Part shown: positions 53,308 through 62,697 of the stretch, in pieces | Layout of the letters: every line of letters starts with the position of its first letter | Numbering within the stretch: the first letter of the stretch is position 1 | Source of the DNA: Mariniblastus sp. | GTDB taxonomy: Bacteria > Planctomycetota > Planctomycetia > Pirellulales > Pirellulaceae | Direction: 5' to 3' | DNA: 64,000 nt | Assembly (NCBI GenBank): GCA_029251085.1 | Contig: JAQXDZ010000033.1 | Span: forward strand, 1-64,000 | Notes under the pieces: generated by a model | The model's database searches: none | The model's input: only the letters and a program-made list of their open reading frames with translations | Told to the model about the DNA's origin: nothing | Program-made: the position numbers and the translations under genes

Positions 53308-55752
53308 ATGGCAGACTTTGATCCCTATCTCAAGTGGCTTGGAATTCGGGAGAGTTCTCGGCCAATCAATCATTATCGCTTGCTCGGACTGGATTTGTTT
53401 GAGGATGATGCGGATGTGATTGCGATGGCGGCGGATCGTCAGATGTTGCACATTCGAACCTATCAGGGTGGCCCCAATGGAGATCTGTCCCAGCAGTTGT
53501 TGAACGAGTTAGCTCGCGCCCGCAGGTGCTTGTTGATGGCGGAAAAGAAGCAGGAGTACGATTCGGAACTGCGGCTCGCGCAGTCGTCTGCGGTACCAAC
53601 GATCCCGGTTGCCGTGCCTCCAGCGATACCTCCCGCGTTGAACCCGCCAGGGCAAGCTGCTGCCCATGGATCGTCTGAACCGGCGGTCGCTGTCGCGGTC
53701 ATCCCTAGTTCTTCTGACTTGAGGTCGGCAGTTCCGCTGGCGGGCGAGGATGCATATGGTATCCAGTCAGGGACTCATTCCTTGGCTGATGCAAAAAAGA
53801 AAGAATTCAAAAAGTTACTTTTGATGGGGTTCGCTTGGCTGTCCGGCGGCGTGGCTGCGGTTGGTGTTGCGGCAGCGATCATCAGTTCCGGGGTTTTGGG
53901 AACTCAACCGCAAAAGGAGTCTGCGGAGGAAAGTGGTGGCCTTGAGGTGCCTGTCGTCGACGCCGAGCCAATGGCGTTGCCAATGCTCCCCGTCGTCGAG
54001 GCGGAGGCTCCAAAAGTGAGCAGCCCGAAGGTGGATTCTCCAGAAGATAGTTCTCAGGCGAATGAAGTTGTTTCAGGTGGTGACAGCGATGTCGTTAAGC
54101 CTGCGGGTGAGTCGGTTAAGTTGCCGCCTGCGACGGAGCCACGGTACACGCTGGAAAATTTGGTTGGGTATCCCAAACAGGTTCCCAGTTTGATGGGAGT
54201 GTTTGGGGAGGCGAAGCGTTGTATTGTTGAGAAGAAAATTTCTTTATTAGGCCCCACTCCTCTCAGTTCGGATCAGGTGATTGAAGTTATCCCCGACGGG
54301 GGAGCGATTGTGATTGGATTGTCTTTCGCTATTGATCAGAAGGGACGCGTTCTTTCGGTTTGCCCGGTGTACCACACTGGATTTCGAGCGTTTGCTGGTG
54401 ATGCTTTTGGGCGTGACGGTAGTGACGCTTCGGTGGCTGCCGAGGGTGAAACGGTGCTGTTTCTTGCGAAACCTGGTTACGCTCTGGGTGGACTTGAGTT
54501 TTCAAAAGCAATTCCGTCTCAAGGGTGCCGTGCGAACTTCATGAAGATCTCTGGTAACACCTTGGACCCGGAGGATGTGTATTCCAGTGAGTGGCTTGGT
54601 GGTAAATCAGCATTAAAGCAAGTGGTTGGGAATCCCCGAGGCTTGCCCGTTGTCGGACTGTCGGCGAGCTTTGAGCCGTCGGGGGCACTTTCAAGATTGA
54701 GTCTGTTTGCGATGGATGCCAGTGCGGAGTCAGTTCCGAAAAAACCGGATTCATCGCTTGCGAGCGATGGTCTTCCAGGTTTTTTTGAGGAGGAGCCAGA
54801 GATGTCAGCGTCGGACCGGCCAGATGCAAAACCGGAAGGCGATGAAGCGGTCGAACCCATTGTGAAGTTGTTGCCCCCCGATAGTCGAACGAGAGCGAAA
54901 GCAAAAAAGAAGATTGCGGGGTTGTTGCAGTCGATTGAAAACGGGGCAGGGACTGCATCTGACCGAAGGTCGGCCGCGAAGCAGTTAATCGAGGATGCCA
55001 TTACCGAAGAAGATTTTGTGGTTCGGTATATTTTGTGGATGAAGGCGGTAGAGTTGGGGGAAGATTCAGGCGACGCCATTACGGTTGTCGATGCTATGCG
55101 TCTACTCGATCAATATTATGAGATCGATTTCTGGAAGGAGGTGCTCGATTCGCTCGATTCGGCTGCCCGAAATGTTTCCAGTCAGACGGTGCGGGATTTT
55201 AAGAGGACGACTGATGCTTTAATTCGCGAAGCGGAAGAGCAAGGGCGTTACGAGATTGCGGTGAAGTATCTTTCGTTTGCGATTCGCCAGTCAAAAAAGG
55301 TGAAGGATTCTGAGTCCTTGGACGAATATCAGGCAATCGAAAAACGGGTGAAAAAGTTTAGGGACTTGTCGACGAGTAACCAGAAGGCACTCGCGGTTCT
55401 TGTCTCCAATCCGGAGGATCCGCTGGCGAACCTCAATCGTGGTGATTTCGTATTCGTTATTGAAGATGATTTTGAAAATGCAATTCCGCATTGGCAGAAT
55501 TCGGAGGATGTGAAATTACTCTCGATGTTGGATCTGCATGCAGAGTTGGGGAGTAAAAGTCGAGAGGAAATACTGCCTCTCGCAGATGCACTGGCGAAAT
55601 TAGGGGAGGCCGCAAGGAGTCCTCGCGACCTAAAGTTTCTCGCTCGGGCGTTGGCAATTTATAAAAAATCAGTGCGTAGTTTGTCAGGGCTTGAAAAACA
55701 GAGTGTCAATCAGAAAATCGATGCCCTAAAGAACAAGCTCGAAAACAAATAG
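53308..55752 (+). CDS. Planctomycete J-domain-like membrane protein
   Basis: An 814-residue protein. Residues 1-90 are the conserved planctomycete module beginning FDPYLKWLGI and NHYRLLGLDLFEDD, with LLNELARARRCLL and a final YD. This looks like a J domain but lacks the HPD tripeptide needed to stimulate DnaK. A Pro/Ala linker, one transmembrane segment (about 171-195), an acidic Pro/Glu/Ser linker (about 200-265), a beta-rich domain (about 275-455) and a helical C-terminal region (about 520-814, TPR-like) follow. It is probably a membrane scaffold. Function unknown. Confidence 0.85.
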   Translation: MADFDPYLKWLGIRESSRPINHYRLLGLDLFEDDADVIAMAADRQMLHIRTYQGGPNGDLSQQLLNELARARRCLLMAEKKQEYDSELRLAQSSAVPTIPVAVPPAIPPALNPPGQAAAHGSSEPAVAVAVIPSSSDLRSAVPLAGEDAYGIQSGTHSLADAKKKEFKKLLLMGFAWLSGGVAAVGVAAAIISSGVLGTQPQKESAEESGGLEVPVVDAEPMALPMLPVVEAEAPKVSSPKVDSPEDSSQANEVVSGGDSDVVKPAGESVKLPPATEPRYTLENLVGYPKQVPSLMGVFGEAKRCIVEKKISLLGPTPLSSDQVIEVIPDGGAIVIGLSFAIDQKGRVLSVCPVYHTGFRAFAGDAFGRDGSDASVAAEGETVLFLAKPGYALGGLEFSKAIPSQGCRANFMKISGNTLDPEDVYSSEWLGGKSALKQVVGNPRGLPVVGLSASFEPSGALSRLSLFAMDASAESVPKKPDSSLASDGLPGFFEEEPEMSASDRPDAKPEGDEAVEPIVKLLPPDSRTRAKAKKKIAGLLQSIENGAGTASDRRSAAKQLIEDAITEEDFVVRYILWMKAVELGEDSGDAITVVDAMRLLDQYYEIDFWKEVLDSLDSAARNVSSQTVRDFKRTTDALIREAEEQGRYEIAVKYLSFAIRQSKKVKDSESLDEYQAIEKRVKKFRDLSTSNQKALAVLVSNPEDPLANLNRGDFVFVIEDDFENAIPHWQNSEDVKLLSMLDLHAELGSKSREEILPLADALAKLGEAARSPRDLKFLARALAIYKKSVRSLSGLEKQSVNQKIDALKNKLENK

Positions 55753-55783
55753 TCCCCGCAAACTCAATCGGCTCTCGTGTCTC

Positions 55784-56770
55784 ATGTTGGAAAAAAATAA
55801 AGATAAGAATGCCACCCGCCGAAATCTGATTTCACTGGTTTGGCTGCTGCTGGTTAGCTTGGCCTTCGTTGGATGCTCTCGGGATGCTGAAAAAGCGGCG
55901 GAGACAACTGGCGAAAAGTTGGATAAAGATTTTCGTGTGGTCGCGGTTAGCTACCCTTTGCAGTATTTGACTAGTCGTATTGCGGGTGGCTTGGTTGCCG
56001 TCGATTGTCCGGTGCCACTGGAGGTGGTGGATCCTTCCCAGTGGAAGCCGTCACGAGAAGCAATTTTGGCGATGCAGTCGGCCGATTTGGTGATCGCTAA
56101 TGGCGTGGGAGCGAATTATGCAAAATGGTTGCCGAAAGTTAGCCTTCCTGAGTCGAGGCTTTGCCGGGTTGCAACCAAAGGCCTGTCCCTCTCGGACTAC
56201 ATTGCTGTTGAAGATGTATCGATGGTGCATTCTCACGGGCCTGAGGGAGAGCACTCACACCCGACGATGGTTTCGCGTACGTGGTTGGATCCGGCGATTG
56301 CAAAAAAACAGGCGGTTTATATTGCCGCGCAGCTTGAAAAGAAATACCCCCAGTTTGCTGCTGAGTTTGCAGTCAATCTGGCTGCATTGACCAAGGACCT
56401 GGATCGATTAACGGATTTACTGCAACCGAGTCCCGGGCAGGCATTGGTGCCTTTGGTGACTGCCACTCCACTGCAGAAGTTTTTCGCTCGTGCCGCAGGG
56501 GTGGGTGATTTGCATCTGACGTGGTTTGCCATTCCGGATACCGGGCAGGCTGATTTGGACTTAAAGGCGGTCTTGAAAGGTGCAGAGGCAACAGAGGGAG
56601 TTGTCTTGTTTGATCGAGAATTGCCTTCGGCGGAGGTGCTTGCTGTGCTGAAAGCCCAAGGGGTTCGTCCGCTGTCGCTTGATTTGATCGATCAGCCACC
56701 TGAAAATGGTGATTTTTTATCATCGCTTGAGGCCAATATTGTTGCCTTAAAAAAAGCGTTGGGTAGGTAG
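55784..56770 (+). CDS. Metal (zinc-type) ABC transporter substrate-binding lipoprotein
   Basis: A 328-residue lipoprotein of the ZnuA/TroA cluster A-I family. A hydrophobic N-terminal segment ends in a lipobox-like AFVGC (Cys about 31). DLVIANGVGANYAKWL, the His-rich loop MVHSHGPEGEHSHP and SRTWLDPAIAKKQAVYIA are family features. It should bind Zn or Mn in the periplasm. No permease or ATPase follows, so it is an orphan here. The usual third metal His and the closing Asp region are replaced by less typical sequence (LTWFAIPDTGQAD), so binding is inferred. Confidence 0.85.
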   Translation: MLEKNKDKNATRRNLISLVWLLLVSLAFVGCSRDAEKAAETTGEKLDKDFRVVAVSYPLQYLTSRIAGGLVAVDCPVPLEVVDPSQWKPSREAILAMQSADLVIANGVGANYAKWLPKVSLPESRLCRVATKGLSLSDYIAVEDVSMVHSHGPEGEHSHPTMVSRTWLDPAIAKKQAVYIAAQLEKKYPQFAAEFAVNLAALTKDLDRLTDLLQPSPGQALVPLVTATPLQKFFARAAGVGDLHLTWFAIPDTGQADLDLKAVLKGAEATEGVVLFDRELPSAEVLAVLKAQGVRPLSLDLIDQPPENGDFLSSLEANIVALKKALGR

Positions 56771-56907
56771 AAGCCAGCGTCAGAGTGTTAAGGCCCGCCC
56801 ATTCAGTTTGTCGCGGCAAAAGCTGCGAGTGATCATTTGTCGACGGGGGCGGTTAATCCGCAGGCCGACGCGTTTGACTGTCGCGTGAATTTTCAATTTA
56901 GCACACG

Positions 56908-57342
56908 GTGTCCATTGTGAAGTTGAGATTTAATCTAAGGGCGTTGATTCTCGTTGTTTCGCTAGTTTCACTGGCACTGGCCTTCGTGTCTCAAGTGGGA
57001 GTGCGGGTCGCCAATTTCGAATTAATTGAAAACAATCTCGCGCTCAATACCGACGGGTTGGTGCAAGGGAAGATGTCGTTTAGGTGCACCACAAACGAGT
57101 ATCCAGATTCGAATTGGATGTTTGAGTGTAATGTTGTGAACTTGCAAAAACCGGGCATCCTCGAATTGAAGCCGGGAGCATTGAGGAGGCTTAGGTATCG
57201 CGGTGTTGCGTTGGGGCCGTGGGGAAAAGAGGATCCTTACTCTAAATTCGTAACTCGCGGGTTAAAGATTCAGAAATCCAGTATCGTTGGCTTCGTGACT
57301 TATGAAACGGGTGCTGAGGTCATGATTAACGGTCAGCAATAG
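56908..57342 (+). CDS. Small protein with N-terminal membrane anchor
   Basis: A 144-residue protein from GTG 56908 (GTG 56917 also possible). The anchor FNLRALILVVSLVSLALAFV (about 8-27) is followed by a beta-rich domain of about 115 residues. No family recognised. Size and layout are like the minus-strand gene at 61094, but the soluble parts do not clearly match. It stands alone 137 bp after the lipoprotein gene. Confidence 0.65.
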   Translation: MSIVKLRFNLRALILVVSLVSLALAFVSQVGVRVANFELIENNLALNTDGLVQGKMSFRCTTNEYPDSNWMFECNVVNLQKPGILELKPGALRRLRYRGVALGPWGKEDPYSKFVTRGLKIQKSSIVGFVTYETGAEVMINGQQ

Positions 57343-57482
57343 GGTTTGCTCGAGGGTATTTCACCGCTGAAGAATCGCTTTCGAGCAGGTCCGTTGTTGG
57401 GTCTAAGGCGTTTGTTCAAAGCCAGGCACTCCGAGCGTGCTGCATTTTGTTCTTGCTAGTTGGGCAGTACTTGCTCGCAGGG

Positions 57483-58565
57483 TTAGTTCGCGGTGTTCAG
57501 ACGGATTTTGACTCCGTTAGCAAAGATGGCGTAGTCGACGCCGGTAAAGTGAATTTCAAACGAACCCGTTTGTTCGTCGTCAATTCGGATTTTATTTGAC
57601 GAAATCGAGGCGCAGTTGATGTCGTAGCATGCCAGGTCGATGCGGTCGAATCCGTCTTCTCCATTAACCTCAATGACGTCGCCAGTACGAGCGAGAAAAA
57701 CTTCGTCCTTGTCAAAAATGTCTTCGCTCTTTGAGTTTGCAGTTTTTGAATGGATTTTTGAGTCAGTTTTTTCAATGGGTTGTAGAGGTGGAGATTGAAT
57801 CGCTTGAGATTCGGAGTCTGCACGGTAGGCTCCTCTGATGAGTTCGATTTTTCCACTGGCGGAATCGCGGAAATTTCTAATGTCGTGTAGGGGCTCACTA
57901 GGTTCAGGTTTCAAATCAGCGACGATTGGATGCGGTTCTGTGGGAGTATTGGTGCGGGGCGTAATGACTGATAGGGGGTCGGAAAACCACGTGGCTGTTG
58001 GGAATGCTTCTTGAGTTGGCATGTTGTTTTGTTTTTCCAAGGGGCGTTGGGGGACATCGCCCGTCTTCGTCGTTTTACGGGGAGCTTCGGATTGCGTGTT
58101 ATTTAAGGGGAGTTCATGAAGCGGCGAGACTGGCTCGTGGGGACTGGTTGTGGCTGGCGATTGACTCAGGCCCGCTGTTGAAAATTGATCAGGGATGGCG
58201 TTGTAAGGATTTTTGGAATCAGGTTTCGCCAACTCGGATGGGTCGATATAGGGGTCGACGTTAGGGGCGTTTTCTATCGGTTCACCAGCGGCAGGTTTGC
58301 GTTCGGTACTTTGAGGTGACGACAAGGAGAGTGAAACGTAGTCGAGGGCGTCAAAATTTTGAGACGGTGGGTTACCTGGAATCGGAGGGTTTGAAGGTGG
58401 CGGAACGTTTTGGGATAAACGAGAGATGTTTTTTTCGAGTTCTTGTGCGGTAAACGCAATTTCTTCGGGGGTGCGAAGCTTGGGCTTCGAGGCCTTTTTC
58501 GTCTGAGCCTGCTCGGAAGTCACATCAAATGGAACCGCCGGTTTGTTTTTGGGATGTTGATTCAT
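57483..58565 (-). CDS. Pro/Ser-rich acidic protein with a beta-roll-like C-terminus
   Basis: About 360 residues from ATG 58565; ATG 58610 and 58643 would lengthen it. Most of it (about 1-285) is disordered and rich in Pro, Ser, Glu and Thr, with the motif AKPDSKNPYNAIPD and similar. The C-terminal 70 residues (VFLARTGDVIEVNGEDGFDR, then IDLACYDINCASI) look beta-rich, with the G-D-x-I-x-x-N-G-x-D-G pattern of RTX-type or related repeats. No signal peptide or membrane segment. Function unknown. Confidence 0.65.
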   Translation of the reverse strand: MNQHPKNKPAVPFDVTSEQAQTKKASKPKLRTPEEIAFTAQELEKNISRLSQNVPPPSNPPIPGNPPSQNFDALDYVSLSLSSPQSTERKPAAGEPIENAPNVDPYIDPSELAKPDSKNPYNAIPDQFSTAGLSQSPATTSPHEPVSPLHELPLNNTQSEAPRKTTKTGDVPQRPLEKQNNMPTQEAFPTATWFSDPLSVITPRTNTPTEPHPIVADLKPEPSEPLHDIRNFRDSASGKIELIRGAYRADSESQAIQSPPLQPIEKTDSKIHSKTANSKSEDIFDKDEVFLARTGDVIEVNGEDGFDRIDLACYDINCASISSNKIRIDDEQTGSFEIHFTGVDYAIFANGVKIRLNTAN

Positions 58566-58732
58566 GTTCAAATTCCGGCACAAATACAATGGAAGTCGAT
58601 ACTGGTTCATCGGGATGAACTTGTTTACAAGATGAATTCGCACTCAAGCTTGAGGGTTTTAAGGATTATTGGGAACTTAGATTTCAGAGCGGTTCTTGAT
58701 TTTTCGCGGTAAAATTTGAGCGGTGTGTCCGG

Positions 58733-58762
58733 TTGACCGCCCAAATCAACTTTTCATATAAT
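58733..58762 (+). promoter_or_regulatory. Sigma-70-type promoter of sucCD
   Basis: TTGACC (58733-58738), 18-bp spacer and a perfect TATAAT (58757-58762). Transcription should start near 58769, 30 nt before sucC ATG 58799. This also shows that the in-frame upstream extension to 58733 is not translated. Confidence 0.8.
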
Positions 58763-58798
58763 CCGCGGCTTATCTCCCAACATTTTGAATGTAATAAG

Positions 58799-59983
58799 AT
58801 GAAAATACACGAGTATCAAGGTAAGCAGTTATTCCAACAGTTCGGCGTGAACGTTCTCGAAAACAGAGTCTCGCGGACTCCAGAAGAAGCCGCTGCGGCC
58901 TTCACTGAGCTTGGGGGAGCGGTTGCCGTTGTAAAAGCGCAGATCCATGCCGGCGGTCGAGGAAAGGGAACCTTTATCGAGAAGCCCGAGCAGCACGGTG
59001 TCCAGTTGGTTAAATCAGCCGACGAAGCTCGCGAAGCTGCTGCTGCTATGTTGGGCAACCATTTGGTAACGATCCAGACCGGACCTGATGGGAAGAAGGT
59101 AAATCAAGTTATTGTTGAGGCGGGCTGCGACATTGCTCGTGAGCTGTACCTCGGAATCGTACTCGACCGTGCGAATAAACAGCCGGTCTTGATGTGCTCG
59201 CAGGAGGGTGGCGTCGAGATTGAAAAGGTGGCCCACGAGACTCCTGAAAAAATCTTTAAAGAGCGTTTTGATCCGGCTCAGGGAATTGAAAGTTACCAAG
59301 TCCGAAAGCTTTGCAAGAAGCTTGGGATTGAGGGCAAATCGGTTCGCGCTGCTGACAAGTTCATGAAAGCGCTTTGCCGGCTCTACGTTGATACTGATTG
59401 TAGTTTGATGGAAATCAATCCATTGGTGGTCACAGGGGACGGCGGCCTCGTTGCTTTGGATGCTAAAATTAATTTCGATTCCAACGCTGCTTTTCGGCAC
59501 AAGGAATGGGAAGAAATGCGGGATCTTTCGGAAGAGGAAGAATCTGAAGTACGTGCCTCAGCGGCAGGGCTTAGCTATGTCAAGTTGGAGGGTAACATTG
59601 GTTGCCTCGTCAACGGAGCTGGTTTGGCGATGAGCACGATGGACATTATCAAGACTCATGGTGGCCAGCCTGCGAACTTTCTCGACGTCGGTGGTGGTGC
59701 TAATGCAGATCAGGTGACGGAAGCTTTTCGAATCATTTTGTCTGACCCCAATGTTAAAGCGGTTTTAGTAAACATTTTTGGCGGCATCATGAAGTGCACC
59801 ACGATCGCTGAGGCAATCGTGGTGGCTGCCAAGTCGGTCGGGTTCACCGTTCCCTTGGTCGTCCGGCTTGAAGGAACCGAAGTGGAAGAAGGACGCCGGA
59901 TTTTAGAGGAATCTGACGTTGAGTTGGTGACTGCTACCGATCTGGGTGACGCTGCTGAAAAAGTCGTTGCGACACTGGGTTAA
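58799..59983 (+). CDS. sucC: Succinate-CoA ligase (ADP-forming) subunit beta
   Basis: A 394-residue ATP-grasp subunit of the TCA cycle enzyme that interconverts succinyl-CoA and succinate. [17 protein letters not shown], the nucleotide-binding [24 protein letters not shown] and the C-terminal [17 protein letters not shown] are all diagnostic. Length is standard (about 388). The promoter at 58733-58762 supports this start. It is followed by sucD 101 bp later. Confidence 0.98.
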   Translation: MKIHEYQGKQLFQQFGVNVLENRVSRTPEEAAAAFTELGGAVAVVKAQIHAGGRGKGTFIEKPEQHGVQLVKSADEAREAAAAMLGNHLVTIQTGPDGKKVNQVIVEAGCDIARELYLGIVLDRANKQPVLMCSQEGGVEIEKVAHETPEKIFKERFDPAQGIESYQVRKLCKKLGIEGKSVRAADKFMKALCRLYVDTDCSLMEINPLVVTGDGGLVALDAKINFDSNAAFRHKEWEEMRDLSEEEESEVRASAAGLSYVKLEGNIGCLVNGAGLAMSTMDIIKTHGGQPANFLDVGGGANADQVTEAFRIILSDPNVKAVLVNIFGGIMKCTTIAEAIVVAAKSVGFTVPLVVRLEGTEVEEGRRILEESDVELVTATDLGDAAEKVVATLG

Positions 59984-60084
59984 TTCTCATCAAAGACGAG
60001 TTGCCGGGTGTTTTGAAAACCCTCTGCAATGCAAGTTACTAAAAATAAGCTGTTTCTAAAAAATCAATCATACGCGGAAGATCA

Positions 60085-60963
60085 ATGAGCATCCTCATCA
60101 ACAAAGATACTAAGGTCATTTGTCAGGGCATTACCGGGAACGTCGGTGAATTCCACACACGCGGGTGCCTGGATTACGGTACGCAAATGGTGGGTGGCGT
60201 AACGCCTGGTAAGGGCGGACAAACGGTTGCCGGCTTGCCAGTCTTTGACACCGTCGAGGAAGCCCGACTGCAAACGGGAGCAAATGCTACGATGATTTTT
60301 GTGCCGCCGCCTTTCGCAGCGGATGCAATTCTCGAAGCGATTGATGCGGGAATCGAAGTTGTGATTGCCGTAACGGAAGGTGTTCCGGTGATTGATATGG
60401 TGCGGGTTTATGACGCCGCTAGACAATCTAATTCTGTTTTGGTTGGGCCAAACTGCCCGGGTGTCATCACAGCCGATGAATGTAAAATTGGAATCATGCC
60501 TGGTTACATTCACCAAAAGGGTTGTGTTGGAATCATGAGCCGTTCGGGCACCCTGACCTACGAAGCGGTTTGGCAAACGTCAAATTTAGGGCTTGGGCAA
60601 ACCACTTGTGTTGGACTTGGTGGAGATCCGATCGTGGGAACGTCGTTCATCGACTGCCTGCAAATGTTTCAGGACGATGATGAAACGGAAGCAATTCTGA
60701 TGATGGGTGAGATCGGTGGAACGGCCGAAGAAGAGGCCGCCGCGTATGTCAAGGAACACATCACCAAGCCCGTGGCAGCGTTCATCGCCGGGCGAACCGC
60801 ACCTCCCGGAAAACGCATGGGACACGCCGGTGCGATCATCAGTGGCGGCAAAGGAACTGCGGCGGAGAAAATCTCCGCTTTAGAGGCTGCTGGGATCGAA
60901 GTTGCAAGCAGTCCAGCTGATATGGGCGCTGCGATGAAGCGAGCAATTGAAAAAGCGAACTAG
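60085..60963 (+). CDS. sucD: Succinate-CoA ligase subunit alpha
   Basis: A 292-residue CoA-binding subunit. [20 protein letters not shown] binds Co[21 protein letters not shown] is conserved, and the phosphorylated His247 lies in [14 protein letters not shown]. It forms the alpha/beta enzyme with SucC and is expressed in the same direction. Confidence 0.98.
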   Translation: MSILINKDTKVICQGITGNVGEFHTRGCLDYGTQMVGGVTPGKGGQTVAGLPVFDTVEEARLQTGANATMIFVPPPFAADAILEAIDAGIEVVIAVTEGVPVIDMVRVYDAARQSNSVLVGPNCPGVITADECKIGIMPGYIHQKGCVGIMSRSGTLTYEAVWQTSNLGLGQTTCVGLGGDPIVGTSFIDCLQMFQDDDETEAILMMGEIGGTAEEEAAAYVKEHITKPVAAFIAGRTAPPGKRMGHAGAIISGGKGTAAEKISALEAAGIEVASSPADMGAAMKRAIEKAN

Positions 60964-61093
60964 GCTAATTGCTACCGAGATAGTTTCTTTTGATTTGCCA
61001 TTTTAGTAGTGGCGATTTGATTTCCTGCCAAGGTTCTTCTGCCTGCTGTGCTCTGCGCGCGGTTTGGTTGGCGGCGACGCGATCGCAATTAAA

Positions 61094-61528
61094 TTAGCCT
61101 GAGGGCATTAGCGATTCGGTAATGAGTTCCTCGACGTCGCTCGGTCGTAAGCCAAGTTCTGTTAACACGCCCTGCGTGGGGGTTTCGCTCTGAGCCCAGG
61201 GCAGTGGCTTGCTTCTGTATTTGAATCTCACTTTTTTCCCAACATTGATGTTGGTGCAATCGAGCCAGACATGCTCTTTCAGGAATAGATTGGTTTGCGA
61301 ATTCTGCGTTAGGCTGGCAGGCTCTGAAAAACGGAATTGGATTTTTGAGACTTCGAGGATTGAACGCTCTTCGGACATTTCAAACCCATTCCAGTCTTCA
61401 CACTCGATGATTTCGATCTCGCCTTGAGAGATGCCGTACTGAGTTGTGAGCCAAAGCCCAAGTGAAATCAGGGCGAGACCGACAAATAAATGCCAGAGCT
61501 TTAATTGAAGTCTTGGGGGATTTGGCAT
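61094..61528 (-). CDS. Small protein with N-terminal membrane anchor
   Basis: A 144-residue protein from ATG 61528 (MPNPPRLQLKLWHLFVGL); a longer frame to 61555 is less likely. The anchor LWHLFVGLALISLGLWLTT (about 11-29) is followed by a soluble beta-rich domain (for example KIQFRFSEPASLTQNSQTN) and an acidic helical end. No family recognised. It is convergent with sucD. Confidence 0.65.
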   Translation of the reverse strand: MPNPPRLQLKLWHLFVGLALISLGLWLTTQYGISQGEIEIIECEDWNGFEMSEERSILEVSKIQFRFSEPASLTQNSQTNLFLKEHVWLDCTNINVGKKVRFKYRSKPLPWAQSETPTQGVLTELGLRPSDVEELITESLMPSG

Positions 61529-61829
61529 TTTGTATTCCGTTTTACACAGTTGCAAATTTGGTAGTGGGTATTCGGCATCGGTCTAAAACCAGTTCGAAAC
61601 TTCTAAACGAATCGGGGGTTCAAGTTTTGGAATCGACTATTCGGTCGAGCTGAACACGCTGGCTAAACGGTGCTTTGAGGCGGGTTTCGGCGTTTCGCAT
61701 GTCCCGCAACATCGAGCGCTGAGGCTCGTCTCTTTTTGTTTTATTTGTCCTTGTTTCGGTAAGGGTTTGTGAAGCGAACTTGCTGAGACTTGTTCGGTCG
61801 TTTTCCTGATCTGAAGGTTAGAAGATGGT

Positions 61830-62450
61830 TCAAACGAATTGAGTCGTCCCGAAATCGTTGAGTAATTTGCAGTACCATTGAGAGACGGTTGAGGTGTAGC
61901 CTGGGAGCGACTGGGTGCCCCAAATTATTGAGAGGGTTCTCTTGGTTTCGGAGGATGTTTTCGTGCGCTGTGAATCTTTGACGGCGTTCGCGCATGCTCC
62001 CTGATCATCGAAGAGGCACAACAACCCATCCAGTTTTATTGTTTGTCCTGTTTGATTAAACACATAGTTCGTATCTTCCGGAGCAATGCGAATTGTTAGC
62101 GGCTCGGACACCAAATCCAGATCGATAACGCTGATCGGCAGGCCACTGTGGAGGGATACGACATTGCAGATATCCACTGGAAGATTAATGCCAGATAATC
62201 TGCTTTTTTCTACTGCCTGCCGAAGATATTCTGATGCTGGCTTACCTCGGCCGGTTGGTTTGTAGCCTCCGAATCGGAGCATGTCACGGACGTGAGATTT
62301 GACGTCGGCTTCGCTGGCGATAGGAACTTCTAAAGGGAACGCAAGTTTTTCGACAATCGCGACTGGAGATGAGGTTTCACCGATCGGCTGATCGAATTCA
62401 GTAATCACAACTGCGGTCTCAAGCAGCGGGTGCTCGTCGATTGCTAACAT
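61830..62450 (-). CDS. B3/B4 tRNA-binding/editing domain protein (PheT-related)
   Basis: A 206-residue stand-alone B3/B4 domain like that of the phenylalanyl-tRNA synthetase beta subunit. Family motifs are clear: MLRFGGYKPTGRGKPASEYL, NLPVDICNVVSLHSGLPISV, NYVFNQTGQTIKLDGLLCLF and GACANAVKDSQRTKT. Free B3/B4 proteins are thought to edit mischarged tRNA or act on aminoacyl substrates; the role here is open. It is 30 bp behind the DUF5989 gene and apparently in the carbamoyltransferase transcript. Confidence 0.88.
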   Translation of the reverse strand: MLAIDEHPLLETAVVITEFDQPIGETSSPVAIVEKLAFPLEVPIASEADVKSHVRDMLRFGGYKPTGRGKPASEYLRQAVEKSRLSGINLPVDICNVVSLHSGLPISVIDLDLVSEPLTIRIAPEDTNYVFNQTGQTIKLDGLLCLFDDQGACANAVKDSQRTKTSSETKRTLSIIWGTQSLPGYTSTVSQWYCKLLNDFGTTQFV

Positions 62451-62480
62451 GGTTCGTTGAACGTCTTTTAAAATGGTGGT

Positions 62481-62693
62481 TCAAAAAAAAGCGTAAATAA
62501 ATGGGCCGATGGCAGTTCCCGTGAGGGCAATGAAGAGGCTGAATAAAAGCAGGATAAAGAAAATTGGAGTCAGCCACCATTTCTTGTTGTGAATCAAGAA
62601 GTCGCCAAATTCGGTGAATACGTTAGGTTGCCTGGATTTCGATTTTTCCAGAAACGTCGCTGGTTTATTGTTTTTTTGCTGGTCGGGATTCAC
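62481..62693 (-). CDS. DUF5989 family small membrane protein
   Basis: A 70-residue protein with one transmembrane helix (TPIFFILLLFSLFIALTG) after the motif FGDFLIHNKKWWL and ending GPFIYAFF. This matches DUF5989, typically encoded next to SxtN/NodU-type carbamoyltransferases. GTG 62693 lies four bases after the upstream stop; the frame is open to GTG 62771, which would overlap that gene by 74 bp. The shorter start is preferred. Confidence 0.8.
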   Translation of the reverse strand: MNPDQQKNNKPATFLEKSKSRQPNVFTEFGDFLIHNKKWWLTPIFFILLLFSLFIALTGTAIGPFIYAFF

Positions 62694-62697
62694 GAAA

